64,000 bases of DNA from Streptomyces sp. SUK 48 (GCF_009650765.1 NZ_CP045740.1:372001-436000); one strand, 5' to 3'; positions 49,671 to 59,087 are shown, counted from the stretch's first letter. Translations and numbers: made by a program. The notes: generated from the letters alone by a model not told the origin.

Positions 49671-52145
49671 ATGGACGACCCCGGAACCGGCGCCGACAGC
49701 GCCGCGCTGGCCGAGGTCGTGGCCCGGCAGCGTGCCGAGCTGGAGCGGCTGCGCGACCTCGCCGCGACGGCGGCGGTCCTCGAACGGGCCAAGGGCGCCC
49801 TGATGGCGGTCACCGGCTGCGCCCCGGACGCCGCCGACCAGAAACTGCGCAGGCGCGCCGGGGACCACGGGCGCACCCTTCTCGAACAGTGCCGGCTCAC
49901 GCTGGACACCCTCCCGCCGCCCCAGGAACCGCCGGCCCCCGCGCCGCCCGGTACGGCCCCCGTCCCCCGTAAGGCCGCCGTTCCCCGTACGGCGCCCGCG
50001 CCCTCCCCCGCCGGTGCCTCGCAGATGGCGGGAACGGCGGCGATGGCCGAGACGGCCGCCATGGCGGAGGTGCTCGGCGAGATGGGGCGGGAGCTGGTCC
50101 GGGTCCGTTCCGCAAAGGAGCTGGCCGGGCGCCTGCTGGACCACCTGGCGCCGCAGGTGCGGGCCGATGCCGTGCTGCTCTACGAGCGGCGGGCCGAGGG
50201 GGGTCTGGAACTGGCCGGGCACGCCGGGATCGACGCGCGGTTCGCCGCCGGGTGGCGGTATGTGCCCCCGCTGGCCGGGGTGCCCGCGTTCGAGGCCCTG
50301 GCGGCGGGTGAGCCGCTGTGGCTGGAGGACCTGGCCGCCGACCGGGTCCGCCACGCCCTGGTCGGGGGCGCGCCGGAGCGGTGGCCGAGCCGGGTGTGGC
50401 TGCCGGTACCCGCCGGGGGAACCGCCCGGTTCGCCCTGGGGGTGCTGCGGCGCTGCGAGGGCCCGTTCGAGCCACGCGAGCGCCGGCTGCTCGTCGCCGC
50501 GGCCCGGCTGTGCGCGGGGCGGCTGCGCGTCTTCGACACCGCGCGGGAGGCGCCGGGGGATCCGGGGGTCGCGGAGATCGCGCAGGCGGTGTTCGACGCG
50601 CTGCCGGGGGCCGCGGTCCTGCTCACGCCGTTGCGTACGGCCGCCGGTGAGGTGACGGACTACCGGATCGACGCGGCCACCCCGCAGGCGGTCGACGTGT
50701 CCGGCCGGACGGGCCGGGACATGGTCGGCCGGCTCGTCCTGGAGAGCTACCCGTCCGTGGCGGGCGAGCCGCTGTGGCGGGGGTATCTGGAGACCCTGGA
50801 GTCCGGGGTGCCGTTCGAGAGCGAGCCGTTCGCCTATCAGGAGACGGTCGGCGGGGTGGCCCTGACCGGCACCTTCTCGGTGCGGGCCGCTGTGCTGGGC
50901 GGCGGCCTGCTGGTGTCCTGGCTGCGGCACGACCCGCTGGACCGGCAGGAGCAGCGGCTGGCCGACGTGCAGCGGCTCGGCAACCTCGGCTGGGCGAACT
51001 GGAATCTGCTGACCCAGGAGATCTCCTGGTCCGCGCAGGCGTACGCGGTCCTGGGCCGCGACCCCGGGCAGGGGCCGCTGGAGCTGGAGAAGCTGCCGCG
51101 GCTGGCCCTGGCGCAGGACGCGGATCCGCTGACCGCCGCGATCGCCGGGCTGATCCACCGGGGGCGGCCGTTCGACGTGCCGTTCCGGGTCGAGACCCCC
51201 GAGGGCGTACGGCATCTGCGGATGGTCGCCGAGGCCGTCAGCGAGCCGGACGGCACCCCGGCCGAGGTGCACGGCTTCGTGCAGGACCTCACCGCGCAGC
51301 GCACCGCGGAACTCGCCCTGGTCAAGAGCGAGCGCACCATGACGCTGCAACGGGGTGTCCTCCAGGCCGAACGCGCCCTCGCCGCCCGTCTCCAGCAGGC
51401 CCTGCTGCCCCTGCCCAGCAAGCCGGTACAGCTGGCCGGGCTGCGCGTCGAGGTCGCCTATCTGCCGGCGCAGGCCGGTATCCATGTCGGCGGCGACTGG
51501 TTCAGCGCCGTCGAACTGGCCGACTACGACGCGCTGTTCGTCGTCGGCGACGTGGCCGGACACGGCATCGACGCGGTGGCCACCATGGCCCAGCTCCGCT
51601 TCACCGCGAAGGGAATGGTCAGCACCGGCACCTCGCTCACCGTCGCCCTGGCACGGCTGAACCACCTGCTGCTGCACTCCCGGGACAGCCGGATGACGGC
51701 CACCATGATCATGGCCCGCTACGACCCCGGCCACCGCCTCCTCGCCTGGGCCCAGGCCGGGCATCCGCCCCCGCTGCTGGTGCGCGGCGACGAGGTGCGC
51801 TATCTCGACCGCCCCGGCGGCCTGTTGCTCGGCGCGAGCGCCGACCCCTCCTACGAATCGGCTGAGTTGCGGCTGGAACCCGGCGACCGGCTCCTGCTCT
51901 ACACCGACGGCCTCGTCGAACGCCCCGGCGAGGGCCTGGACGCGGGCCTCGACCGCCTCGCCCGGGCGGTACGCGCCCACGGTGAGGGAGAGCCCGGCTC
52001 CCTGGAGGCCCTGCTCGCGGCCATGCTGGTGGACGAATGGCGGGACGACGTCTGCGTGGTGGACATCCGGATGCCGGGGCGGGGGGCGGCGCCGGTCGGC
52101 GTGGAGACCGACGCGGCGGGGACCGGGGAGCACGGGGGCGGCTGA
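49671..52145 (+). CDS. ANTAR-GAF-PAS-PP2C phosphatase
   Basis: 824 residues from ATG 49671. Residues about 10-75 match the ANTAR RNA-binding domain (RLRDLAATAAVLERAKGALMA..., then ADQKLRRRAGDHGRTLLEQC). A Pro/Ala linker leads to a GAF domain (about 130-275), two PAS-like regions (about 290-410 and 440-550), a coil (LQQALLPLPSKP) and a PP2C domain with HVGGDWFSAVE, VGDVAGHGIDAVATM, GHPPPLLV, LLYTDGLVERPG and DDVCVVDI. Output is probably dephosphorylation of an anti-anti-sigma factor; the ANTAR part suggests an RNA-linked role. The start is uncertain (GTG 49632 possible). Confidence 0.88.
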   Translation: MDDPGTGADSAALAEVVARQRAELERLRDLAATAAVLERAKGALMAVTGCAPDAADQKLRRRAGDHGRTLLEQCRLTLDTLPPPQEPPAPAPPGTAPVPRKAAVPRTAPAPSPAGASQMAGTAAMAETAAMAEVLGEMGRELVRVRSAKELAGRLLDHLAPQVRADAVLLYERRAEGGLELAGHAGIDARFAAGWRYVPPLAGVPAFEALAAGEPLWLEDLAADRVRHALVGGAPERWPSRVWLPVPAGGTARFALGVLRRCEGPFEPRERRLLVAAARLCAGRLRVFDTAREAPGDPGVAEIAQAVFDALPGAAVLLTPLRTAAGEVTDYRIDAATPQAVDVSGRTGRDMVGRLVLESYPSVAGEPLWRGYLETLESGVPFESEPFAYQETVGGVALTGTFSVRAAVLGGGLLVSWLRHDPLDRQEQRLADVQRLGNLGWANWNLLTQEISWSAQAYAVLGRDPGQGPLELEKLPRLALAQDADPLTAAIAGLIHRGRPFDVPFRVETPEGVRHLRMVAEAVSEPDGTPAEVHGFVQDLTAQRTAELALVKSERTMTLQRGVLQAERALAARLQQALLPLPSKPVQLAGLRVEVAYLPAQAGIHVGGDWFSAVELADYDALFVVGDVAGHGIDAVATMAQLRFTAKGMVSTGTSLTVALARLNHLLLHSRDSRMTATMIMARYDPGHRLLAWAQAGHPPPLLVRGDEVRYLDRPGGLLLGASADPSYESAELRLEPGDRLLLYTDGLVERPGEGLDAGLDRLARAVRAHGEGEPGSLEALLAAMLVDEWRDDVCVVDIRMPGRGAAPVGVETDAAGTGEHGGG

Positions 52146-52251
52146 CGGGCGTTCGCCGCTGCCCGCCCTCCCCGAGCCCCGACCGGGAGGTCCAGGACGC
52201 CGGCCGCCACGGGTACATGAGTGTCCCGGCCACCGCCGCGGCTGACGGCGG

Positions 52252-52755
52252 TCAGCTCGGCCCGCCCGGCCGGTCCACGGGGTGGCCGGCCTCGATGTCC
52301 ATCGCGTCGGACAGTCGCAGCAGGGGGCCCGCCCGCCCTCCGCCCCACTCCAGGGGGTCGAGGACGAAGCCGACGTGGTCGCCGCCGTCGACGCGGTGCA
52401 GGATGGTGCCGACGAACCAGGCCGCCGCGTCCGCGAGGACGACCGCGCCGCCGGGTCCCGGGGTCTTGTCGAGGCCGGCGAACTTGTCGGTGTCGTCCCC
52501 GGTCTCGCCGCCGAAGCGTTCCGCGAGGGCGTGTTGGTCGCGGGTGAGCAGGTGGACGGCGAGGCAGTGCGCGGCGCGGGCGACACGACAGGTGTGGTTG
52601 GCCGTGGACAGCCACACCGTGAACCGGGGCGGCCGGATGGAGCACTGGGAGGCGAAGCCGACCAGGCAGCCCGCCCGCTCGCCCCCGGCCGCGGCCGTGA
52701 CCACGCACATGTCGGGGTCGAGCCGCCCCAGGAAACCGTCCTCCGCCCGCGCCAT
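52252..52755 (-). CDS. Flavin reductase family protein (FMN-binding split barrel)
   Basis: 167 residues. DMCVVTAAAGGERAGCLVGFASQCSIRPPRFTVWLSTANHTCRVARAAHCLAVHLLTRDQHALAERFGGETGDDTDKF is the flavin reductase core. The family uses FMN/FAD and NAD(P)H or F420; some members supply flavin to monooxygenases. GGAGCGG precedes the ATG. Divergent from the PL8 gene. Confidence 0.9.
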   Translation of the reverse strand: MARAEDGFLGRLDPDMCVVTAAAGGERAGCLVGFASQCSIRPPRFTVWLSTANHTCRVARAAHCLAVHLLTRDQHALAERFGGETGDDTDKFAGLDKTPGPGGAVVLADAAAWFVGTILHRVDGGDHVGFVLDPLEWGGGRAGPLLRLSDAMDIEAGHPVDRPGGPS

Positions 52756-52844
52756 ACCGCTCCGTCCACCGCCGTGACCGTCGCGTGCGAGTGCCGCGTC
52801 GAGCAGTCGTTCAAACGCTCAACCGGCCACCTGCGACGCGGCCA

Positions 52845-52874
52845 TTGAGGGTATGAGCAAGCGCGTGCTAGAAA
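52845..52874 (+). promoter_or_regulatory. Probable promoter of the PL8 lyase (leaderless)
   Basis: TTGAGG (52845-52850), 18-nt spacer, TAGAAA (52869-52874); the ATG of the lyase (52883) lies 8 nt downstream of the -10, the geometry of a leaderless mRNA. Confidence 0.4.
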
Positions 52875-52882
52875 GCGCCGTC

Positions 52883-55306
52883 ATGACGACTCCTTGGTCA
52901 CGTCGTGGATTCCTGGCCGTCTGTTCGGGCACCGCCGCCGCCCTGGGACTGGGCACCTCCTCCCCCGCCTCCGCCGCACCGGACGAGTTCGCCGCCCTGC
53001 GCGCCACGTGGCGCACCCTGATCCTCGGCGAGGGCTTCGAGCCCTCGGCCGAACCCTTCGCCTCCCGCCTGGCCGGCCTGGGCGCCACCGCACGGCAGTA
53101 CCTCGCCGCGATGTCCCCGGTGACCGGGGCGCTGTGGCCGGACCTCCCGTACGCCGACCCCGATCCGGACACGGACCCGGAGTCGTACGTCTACTCGGGC
53201 AACATGAGCACCAGTTACACCCGGCTGAGCACCCTCGCGCAGGCGTACGCCCAGCCGGGCACCGGCCTCACCGGTGATCCGAGCCTGCGCGACGCCGTCC
53301 TCACCGGTCTCGCCCATCTCCACGACGACGTGTACAACGCCGGCCAGGCGCGGTACGGCAACTGGTGGAGCTGGCAGATCGGCGCCCCGCAGGCGCTGCT
53401 GGACGCGTGCGTGCTGATGTACGACGTGCTGCCGGCCGAGCGACTCGCCGGGTATCTCGCCGCGGTGGACCGGTTCGTGCCCGACTCGGCGGTGTCGGAC
53501 TACAGCGGTACGAGCACCGGCGCCAACCGGGTCGACCTGTGCCGGGTGCTGACGCTGCGCGGGGTGGTCGGGGCGGACGCGGCGAAGGTGGCGCTGGCCC
53601 GGGACGCCCTGTCCCCCGTCTTCCCCTACGTCTCCTCCGGTGACGGTCTGCACGCCGACGGTTCGTTCGTCCAGCACACCTGGGTGCCGTACACGGGCTC
53701 GTACGGTGCGGTGTTCCTCGGGGGTCTCGGCATGCTGTTCGCGCTGCTGGCGGGGTCGAGCTGGGAGGTGACGGACGAGCACCGGACCATCGTGTTCGAC
53801 GCGGTCGAGAGGGCGTGGGCGCCGTTCCTGTACAACGGCCTGGTCATGGACGGTGTCGCGGGCCGCGCGGTCAGCCGGGGCCTGTCCGCCGGCGACCCGT
53901 CGGGCGTCCAGCAGGACGACCATCTGCGGGGTCACCCCATTCTGGCCTCCATCGTGCTGCTCGGGCAGGGCGCGGGCCCGGCGGAGAACGCGCGCTGGCG
54001 CGCCCTGGTGAAGGGCTGGATGCGGCGCGACCGGTACCGTCCGCCGCTCGCGGACCCGGTGCTCAGCCTGCCGAACCTGGCCCGGCTGAAGGGAGTCGAG
54101 GACGACCCGTCGGTGCGGGCGCTCCCGGAGCCGGCCGGGCACCGGCTGTTCCCCGCCATGGCGCGGGCCACGCACCGCCGGCCCGGCTGGGCGGCCTCGC
54201 TGAGCATGGCGGACCAGCGGATCGCGTACTACGAGTCCGGCAACGGCGAGAACCCGCGCGGCTGGCACACCGGTTCCGGAATGCTGTACTGGTGGGGCGA
54301 CACCTTCGCCAACGACCAGTACAGCGACGCCTTCTGGCCCACCGTCGACCCCTACCGGCTCCCCGGTACGACCGTCTCGCGGAAGGCGCTGGCCGACGGC
54401 GCGGGCGGCGACTGGGGCGCGGCCCGACCGGACGTGAACTGGGTCGGCGGCGCCACGGACGGCCACCGGGCCGCGGTCGGGCAGTACCTCAAGGGCCTCC
54501 AGTCGACCCTGGTCGCGAAGAAGTCGTGGTTCTTCCTGGACGACACGGTGGTCTGTCTCGGCGCCGGCATCTCCTGCGCCGACGGCACGGCCGTTCAGAC
54601 GACGGTCGAGAACCGCAACCTCGGCGCGGCCGGCGGCGCGGCGTTCACGGTGGACGGCAGGACGGAACCGGCCGGTCACCCGTGGTCGCAGACGCTTCCC
54701 GGCACCGGCTGGGCGCACATCGGCGGGCACGGCGGCTACGTCTTTCCCGGGGGCGCGACGGTGCGGGCGCTGCGCGAGGCGCGGGAGGGCAGCTGGAGTT
54801 CGATCAACACGGGCGGATCGACGGCCGTGCTGAGCCGCACGTACCTGACGATGTACGTCGATCACGGCACCGATCCGGTGAACGCCTCGTACGCCTATCT
54901 GCTCATGCCGGGCGCGAGCGCCGCGCGGACGCGCGCGCGATCGGCGGACCGGCACTGGCTGACCGTATCGGCCAACACGAACGATCAGCAGGGCGTCTCG
55001 GTCCGTTCGCTCGGCTTCACCGGGGTGAACTTCTGGTTCGGCGGAACGGTCGGATCGCTCACGGCGAGCGATCCGTGTTCCGTGATGATCAGCGAGAAGG
55101 AGGACGGTACCGCGGTGATCGCCGTGAGCGATCCGATGCTGATGCGCACGGGTCTGACCCTGACCTGGCGGCGCCCGGTCGCCTCGGTCGTCTCGGCCCC
55201 GGCCACGCTCGCTTCGGCCCGGACGGGCAGAACGCTCACCCTGGCCTTCGGCGATCTCACCGGCACGGCCGGAGTCACCCAGCTGGTCACGGTCAGCCTG
55301 CGCTGA
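52883..55306 (+). CDS. Polysaccharide lyase family 8 (hyaluronate/xanthan/chondroitin lyase-like), Tat-exported
   Basis: 807 residues from ATG 52883. Twin-arginine signal MTTPWSRRGFLAVCSG with an ASA-AP cleavage site near 35. The alpha-toroid domain (about 60-380) has the catalytic residues: Asn in YGNWWSWQIGAPQ, His in GSFVQHTWVPYTGSYG and its Tyr. Beta-sandwich domains follow (about 390-807). PL8 enzymes cleave uronic-acid polysaccharides by beta-elimination. The substrate is not certain; hyaluronan and xanthan are the usual ones. Ends 14 nt inside the convergent ATP-grasp gene. Confidence 0.92.
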   Translation: MTTPWSRRGFLAVCSGTAAALGLGTSSPASAAPDEFAALRATWRTLILGEGFEPSAEPFASRLAGLGATARQYLAAMSPVTGALWPDLPYADPDPDTDPESYVYSGNMSTSYTRLSTLAQAYAQPGTGLTGDPSLRDAVLTGLAHLHDDVYNAGQARYGNWWSWQIGAPQALLDACVLMYDVLPAERLAGYLAAVDRFVPDSAVSDYSGTSTGANRVDLCRVLTLRGVVGADAAKVALARDALSPVFPYVSSGDGLHADGSFVQHTWVPYTGSYGAVFLGGLGMLFALLAGSSWEVTDEHRTIVFDAVERAWAPFLYNGLVMDGVAGRAVSRGLSAGDPSGVQQDDHLRGHPILASIVLLGQGAGPAENARWRALVKGWMRRDRYRPPLADPVLSLPNLARLKGVEDDPSVRALPEPAGHRLFPAMARATHRRPGWAASLSMADQRIAYYESGNGENPRGWHTGSGMLYWWGDTFANDQYSDAFWPTVDPYRLPGTTVSRKALADGAGGDWGAARPDVNWVGGATDGHRAAVGQYLKGLQSTLVAKKSWFFLDDTVVCLGAGISCADGTAVQTTVENRNLGAAGGAAFTVDGRTEPAGHPWSQTLPGTGWAHIGGHGGYVFPGGATVRALREAREGSWSSINTGGSTAVLSRTYLTMYVDHGTDPVNASYAYLLMPGASAARTRARSADRHWLTVSANTNDQQGVSVRSLGFTGVNFWFGGTVGSLTASDPCSVMISEKEDGTAVIAVSDPMLMRTGLTLTWRRPVASVVSAPATLASARTGRTLTLAFGDLTGTAGVTQLVTVSLR

Positions 55307-56141
55307 TCGCCCCCACCCCCTGGACGAACCGGCCGAGGGACGCCGTGAACGCGCCCACGAAGGCGTCCCTGTCGTCCTCCGGCAGGGCGTCCAGCGACAG
55401 ATAGGGGTTGAGGTCCTCCAGCTCGACCAGCAGGAGTCCGTCGTCGGGGGCGCGGCAGGCGTCCACGCGCTGGATGCCGTGCCCGAGGTCGTTCCAGTCG
55501 ATGAAGCGCCGGGCGAACTCCAGGTCCGCGGCGGTCGCCGCGTACGGCTTCAGCTCCCAGCGGCGGCGCGGGTCGGGGGCGTAGAGGGCGTACTGGAAGT
55601 CGTCGTCCACGAAGTAGAAGGAGACCTCGTAGGCGAAGTCGATGTGCGGCTGGATCAGGACGTCGTCCCCGGCACGCGCGTCGAGGCGGGTGGCGGGGAC
55701 GATGCGCAGGCCGAGGGAGTCCGCGCCGAGCCGGGGCTTGACCACATAGCGGTGCGCGGCCGGCAGCAGGTGCAGGTCGGCCAGGCTGTCGACGGTCGGT
55801 ATCACCGGGTACCCGGCGGCCGTCAGGTCGAGGAGGTACTGCTTGCCGGCCATGTCCGCCTTGCCGGTGAGCGGGTTGTAGACGCGGCTGCCGCGTTCCA
55901 GCGCGCGGGCGCGGAAGGCGTCGTACGCCTGCTGGTGGCCGAGGACGGGACCGCTGTTGCGGACGACGACGGCGTCGTGGCCGTCCATCAGGGCCGCCGC
56001 GTCCAGCGGATGGCACAGGGCGAGGTCGAAACGGGCGCGCAGCCGGGAGGTGAGGAAGATGTCCTCGTCGCAGTAGCGGCGCCCGCGGGCCTGGTACGCC
56101 AGGTCGGTGACGTAGAGGACGCGGGGGCGAGCGGCGGGCAT
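55293..56141 (-). CDS. ATP-grasp family protein (RimK/glutathione synthetase-like)
   Basis: 282 residues. The central part carries the ATP-grasp pattern: GKQYLLDLTAAGYPVIPTV, YVVKPRLGADSLGLRIV (Lys and loop), DDVLIQPHID and the Mg-binding LLLVELEDLNPYLSLD. It may ligate an amino acid to a carboxylate; substrate unknown, possibly a secondary-metabolite or peptidoglycan role. AAGGAG is 6 nt from the ATG. Confidence 0.85.
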   Translation of the reverse strand: MPAARPRVLYVTDLAYQARGRRYCDEDIFLTSRLRARFDLALCHPLDAAALMDGHDAVVVRNSGPVLGHQQAYDAFRARALERGSRVYNPLTGKADMAGKQYLLDLTAAGYPVIPTVDSLADLHLLPAAHRYVVKPRLGADSLGLRIVPATRLDARAGDDVLIQPHIDFAYEVSFYFVDDDFQYALYAPDPRRRWELKPYAATAADLEFARRFIDWNDLGHGIQRVDACRAPDDGLLLVELEDLNPYLSLDALPEDDRDAFVGAFTASLGRFVQGVGAISAG

Positions 56142-56691
56142 GCGGTTCTCCTTGGGCGGCGCTGGGGTCGATGGGCGGGGCGGAGATGGGCGGGGCGGAG
56201 TGGGCCGGGGTGGGCCGGGGTGGGCCGGGCGCAGAAAGGTTACGCCTGACTGTTCACGCGTTTTCGATCACCCGGGGTTCCCTCTCGACGCGAGCGCACC
56301 GGCCGACCTGGCGGCCGGTGCGGGGTCGTCGGCGTCGCAGGGGTGACGGGGTGGAGGGCGCGCGGGCCGCACGGGGACCGCAGGCAGCACGAGGGGGGCG
56401 GGGGGCTGCACGGGGGGGGCGGGAGCCGCACCGGGAGCGTGGCGCCCTCGACGGATCGGCGTACCCCGGCCCCCGGGAGCAGGCCATTTCGTCCAGTGCG
56501 TCGACGCGCCCGCCTCCCCCACAATGACCGCCTCAGCCAGGCCGCCGTGCCTCGGGGCTCCCCGGTGGGCGGCGGCATGCCGAAAGGAGTGGCGATTTGC
56601 GGTCCAACGCAGGCGGCGGGGAGGGGCGTCCCGCAGCGGTCCGGCGGCCCCGGGGCACCGGGTGTCCGCACGGCTTCGGGGGTACGGCCTC
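56142..56691. other. Divergent intergenic region with G-rich repeats and hairpin
   Basis: About 550 nt. 56171-56230 holds tandem repeats: two copies of GATGGGCGGGGCGGA-type units and three of GTGGGCCGGG. 56295-56305 pairs with 56312-56322 (11-bp perfect stem, 6-nt loop). 56385-56430 has runs of six or seven G that could form G-quadruplexes. No gene; promoters for the ATP-grasp gene (-) and CoA transferase (+) must lie here. Confidence 0.55.
56171..56230. repeat. G-rich short tandem repeats
   Basis: Imperfect tandem 15-nt units (GATGGGCGGGGCGGA) followed by three 10-nt units (TGGGCCGGGG). Prone to slippage and G4 formation. Confidence 0.7.
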
Positions 56692-57849
56692 ATGAGCGGG
56701 TCCGGCGCGCCGCTGCCGCTGAGCGGTCTTCTCGTCGCCGACTTCGGGCGGGTGCTCGCGGCGCCGTACGCGACGATGCTCCTCGCCGACCTGGGCGCCG
56801 ATGTGATCAAGGTCGAGCATCCGGCGGGCGGTGACGACACCCGCGCGTGGGGCCCGCCGCACGCGCACGGCGAGGCCACCTACTTCCTCTCCGTCAACCG
56901 CAACAAACGTTCCGTCGCGCTCGATCTGCGGGACGCGGCCGACCGGCGCCGTGCCGTCGAACTGGCGCGCCGCGCCGATGTGTTGTTCGAGAACTTCCGG
57001 CCGGGGACGCTGCGCAAGTACGGGCTCGGCTACGAGGAGGTGTGCGCCGGGAACCCGGGCGTCGTGTACTGCTCCATCACCGGTTTCGGGTCCGGACCCG
57101 GGGCCGCGCTGCCCGGGTACGATCTGCTGATCCAGGCCGTGGGCGGGCTGATGAGTGTCACCGGGTCCGCGCCCGGGGAGCCGGTGAAGGCCGGGGTGGC
57201 GCTGGTGGACGTGCTCACCGGGCTGCACGCCGCGGTCGGGGTGCTGGCCGCGCTGCGGCACCGGGACGCGACCGGCGAGGGGCAGCTCATCGAGGTCGAT
57301 CTGCTGACGACCCTGCTGTCGAGCCTGGTCAACCAGTCCGCCGGCTACACCCTGGCCGGGCGGGTGCCGGGCATCATGGGCAACCGGCATCCGTCGATCG
57401 CGCCGTACGAGGTGTACCGGGCCAAGGACCAGCCGCTGGTGATCGCCGTCGGCAACGACCGCCAGTTCGCGGCGCTCTGCGCGGGCGTCGGCGCCCCGGA
57501 TCTGGCCGTCGACGCGCGCTTCCTCACCAACGCCGACCGGGTGGCCCAGGTCGACGAACTGGCGCGGGAACTGGGTGGGTTGCTGGCGGCCCGTACCGCC
57601 GCCGAGTGGTTCGAGCACCTCACACCGCTCGGTGTCCCGTGCGGTCCGGTCAACGACATCGGCCAGGCATTCGCTCTCGCCGACCGGCTGGGTCTCGCGC
57701 CCCGGGCCACGCTGGACGGGGCGGACGGGCCGGCCCTGGACCTCGTCGCCAACCCGATCTCCCTGTCCCGCACCCCGCCCCGCTACGACCGCCGCCCGCC
57801 CCGTCTCGGCGAGCACACCGGCGAGATCGCGGACTGGCTGGACTCCTGA
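56692..57849 (+). CDS. CaiB/BaiF CoA-transferase family protein
   Basis: 385 residues. Family III CoA-transferase motifs: VADFGRVLAAPYATMLLADLGADVIKVEHPAGGDDTR, LSVNRNKRSVALDL, FRPGTLRKYGLGYE and the catalytic Asp in GYDLLIQAVGGLMSVTG. It moves CoA between acids such as formate/oxalate, succinate/citramalate or carnitine; the pair here is unknown. A TetR regulator lies 429 nt downstream. Confidence 0.93.
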   Translation: MSGSGAPLPLSGLLVADFGRVLAAPYATMLLADLGADVIKVEHPAGGDDTRAWGPPHAHGEATYFLSVNRNKRSVALDLRDAADRRRAVELARRADVLFENFRPGTLRKYGLGYEEVCAGNPGVVYCSITGFGSGPGAALPGYDLLIQAVGGLMSVTGSAPGEPVKAGVALVDVLTGLHAAVGVLAALRHRDATGEGQLIEVDLLTTLLSSLVNQSAGYTLAGRVPGIMGNRHPSIAPYEVYRAKDQPLVIAVGNDRQFAALCAGVGAPDLAVDARFLTNADRVAQVDELARELGGLLAARTAAEWFEHLTPLGVPCGPVNDIGQAFALADRLGLAPRATLDGADGPALDLVANPISLSRTPPRYDRRPPRLGEHTGEIADWLDS

Positions 57850-58278
57850 CCGGGCCGTCCGGGCGGTCGGCGCGCCCGCCGGGCCGGCGTGCGGCGGCGG
57901 CCGGAGTCCTGGCGCCGCAGGAGGCGCGGAGGGGCGACTCCGGGAGCGGGTCGAGGGGTCGGCGGGGCTCTGGGCGAGCCGGCCGACGCGTTCGGCGATG
58001 CGGCTCAGGAAGATGCCGACGGCGAGCTGGCCGACCGGGCGCTCGGGCGGGGCGACGGCGATGCGGGGGACGCCGGCGAGCGGGGCGACCCGCGCGCCGC
58101 CCGCGAGGAGGTGTGCCGCCTCGACGGACTCCACGGTGTCGACGGAGCCGGCGCCGCCGATGACGAGGCGGCCGCCGCGGGCGCCGCGGGCAACTCGCGC
58201 AGCACTCAGTTCCCTCGCCACGCCCCGGTTGCTGCACTGAGTGTCAGAGTTGCCGGTCCGGGTGCTACGTTCCCGTCC
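57850..58278. other. Intergenic region upstream of TetR with CACTCAGT inverted repeat
   Basis: About 430 nt without a convincing gene. A minus-strand frame (57950-58205) has composition between coding and shadow and no family. CACTCAGT (58203-58210) and ACTGAGTG (58236-58243) form a perfect 8-bp inverted repeat close to the TetR start. TACGTT at 58266-58271 is a possible -10, 8 nt before the ATG. Confidence 0.45.
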
Positions 58279-59040
58279 ATGAGCTCCAGCAGCGCGGCGC
58301 CGGCCGCCAAGCCGCCGATGCGGGACGCCCTGGTCGCGGCGGCCTTCCGGCTCTTCTCGGAACACGGCTACGAGCAGACCACGGTGGACGACATCGTGGC
58401 GCTGGCCGGGGTCGGCCGGCGGTCCTTCTTCCGCTACTTCCCCGCCAAGGAGGACGTGGTCTTCCCCGACCACGAGCGCTGCCTCACCGACATGACGGCC
58501 TTCCTCGCGGCGGGCGGCGAGGGGTGCGACCCGGTGCGGCGGGTGTGCGACGCGGCCCGGATGGTGCTGCACATGTACGCGGAGAACCCGGCGTTCTCCG
58601 TGCAGCGCTACCGCCTCACCCGCAAGGTGCCGGGCCTGCGGGCGTCCGAGCTGTCGGTGGTGTGGCGGTACGAGCGGGCGATGGCCGGATATCTGCGCGG
58701 CCGGTTCGCCGGGCGGTCCGACGGGACGCTGCGGGCCGATGTGATCGCGGCCGCGGTGGTCGCCGCGCACAACAACGCGCTGCGCTCCTGGCTGCGTTCG
58801 GACGGACAGGGCGACGCGGTCGCGGCGCTGGACCACGCGCTGGGGTATGTGCAGCGGGAGTTCGGGCGCCCGCAGGAGACGGCGGCCGCGGCGGGCGGCC
58901 GCTCCCCCGTCCGGCTCGGGCCGGCACCGGACCACGGGGACTCGCCGCGCCCGGACGACGTCCTGGTCCTCGTCACGCGCCGGGACGCCCCGCTGTGGCG
59001 GGTGGTGCGGGAGCTGGAGACCGCGCTGCACCGCGACTGA
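58279..59040 (+). CDS. TetR/AcrR family regulator
   Basis: 253 residues. HTH: MRDALVAAAFRLFSEHGYEQTTVDDIVALAGVGRRSFFRYFPAKEDVV (TetR_N). A ligand-binding helical domain follows, then a C-terminal extension (VLVLVTRRDAPLWRVVRELETALHRD). It may control the CoA transferase upstream. The longer open frame to 57889 has no ribosome site; ATG 58279 is where the family starts. Confidence 0.92.
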   Translation: MSSSSAAPAAKPPMRDALVAAAFRLFSEHGYEQTTVDDIVALAGVGRRSFFRYFPAKEDVVFPDHERCLTDMTAFLAAGGEGCDPVRRVCDAARMVLHMYAENPAFSVQRYRLTRKVPGLRASELSVVWRYERAMAGYLRGRFAGRSDGTLRADVIAAAVVAAHNNALRSWLRSDGQGDAVAALDHALGYVQREFGRPQETAAAAGGRSPVRLGPAPDHGDSPRPDDVLVLVTRRDAPLWRVVRELETALHRD

Positions 59041-59087
59041 GCGTCCGGCGAGGCGGGTGCGCGGGTGGCTCCTGACGTGAATTTAGG

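Noticed and set aside
56533..59031. An 832-codon minus-strand frame
   Set aside because: Covers the CoA transferase and TetR genes in antisense; composition is that of a shadow. The stretch 57950-58205 was considered as a gene fragment but matches nothing I know.
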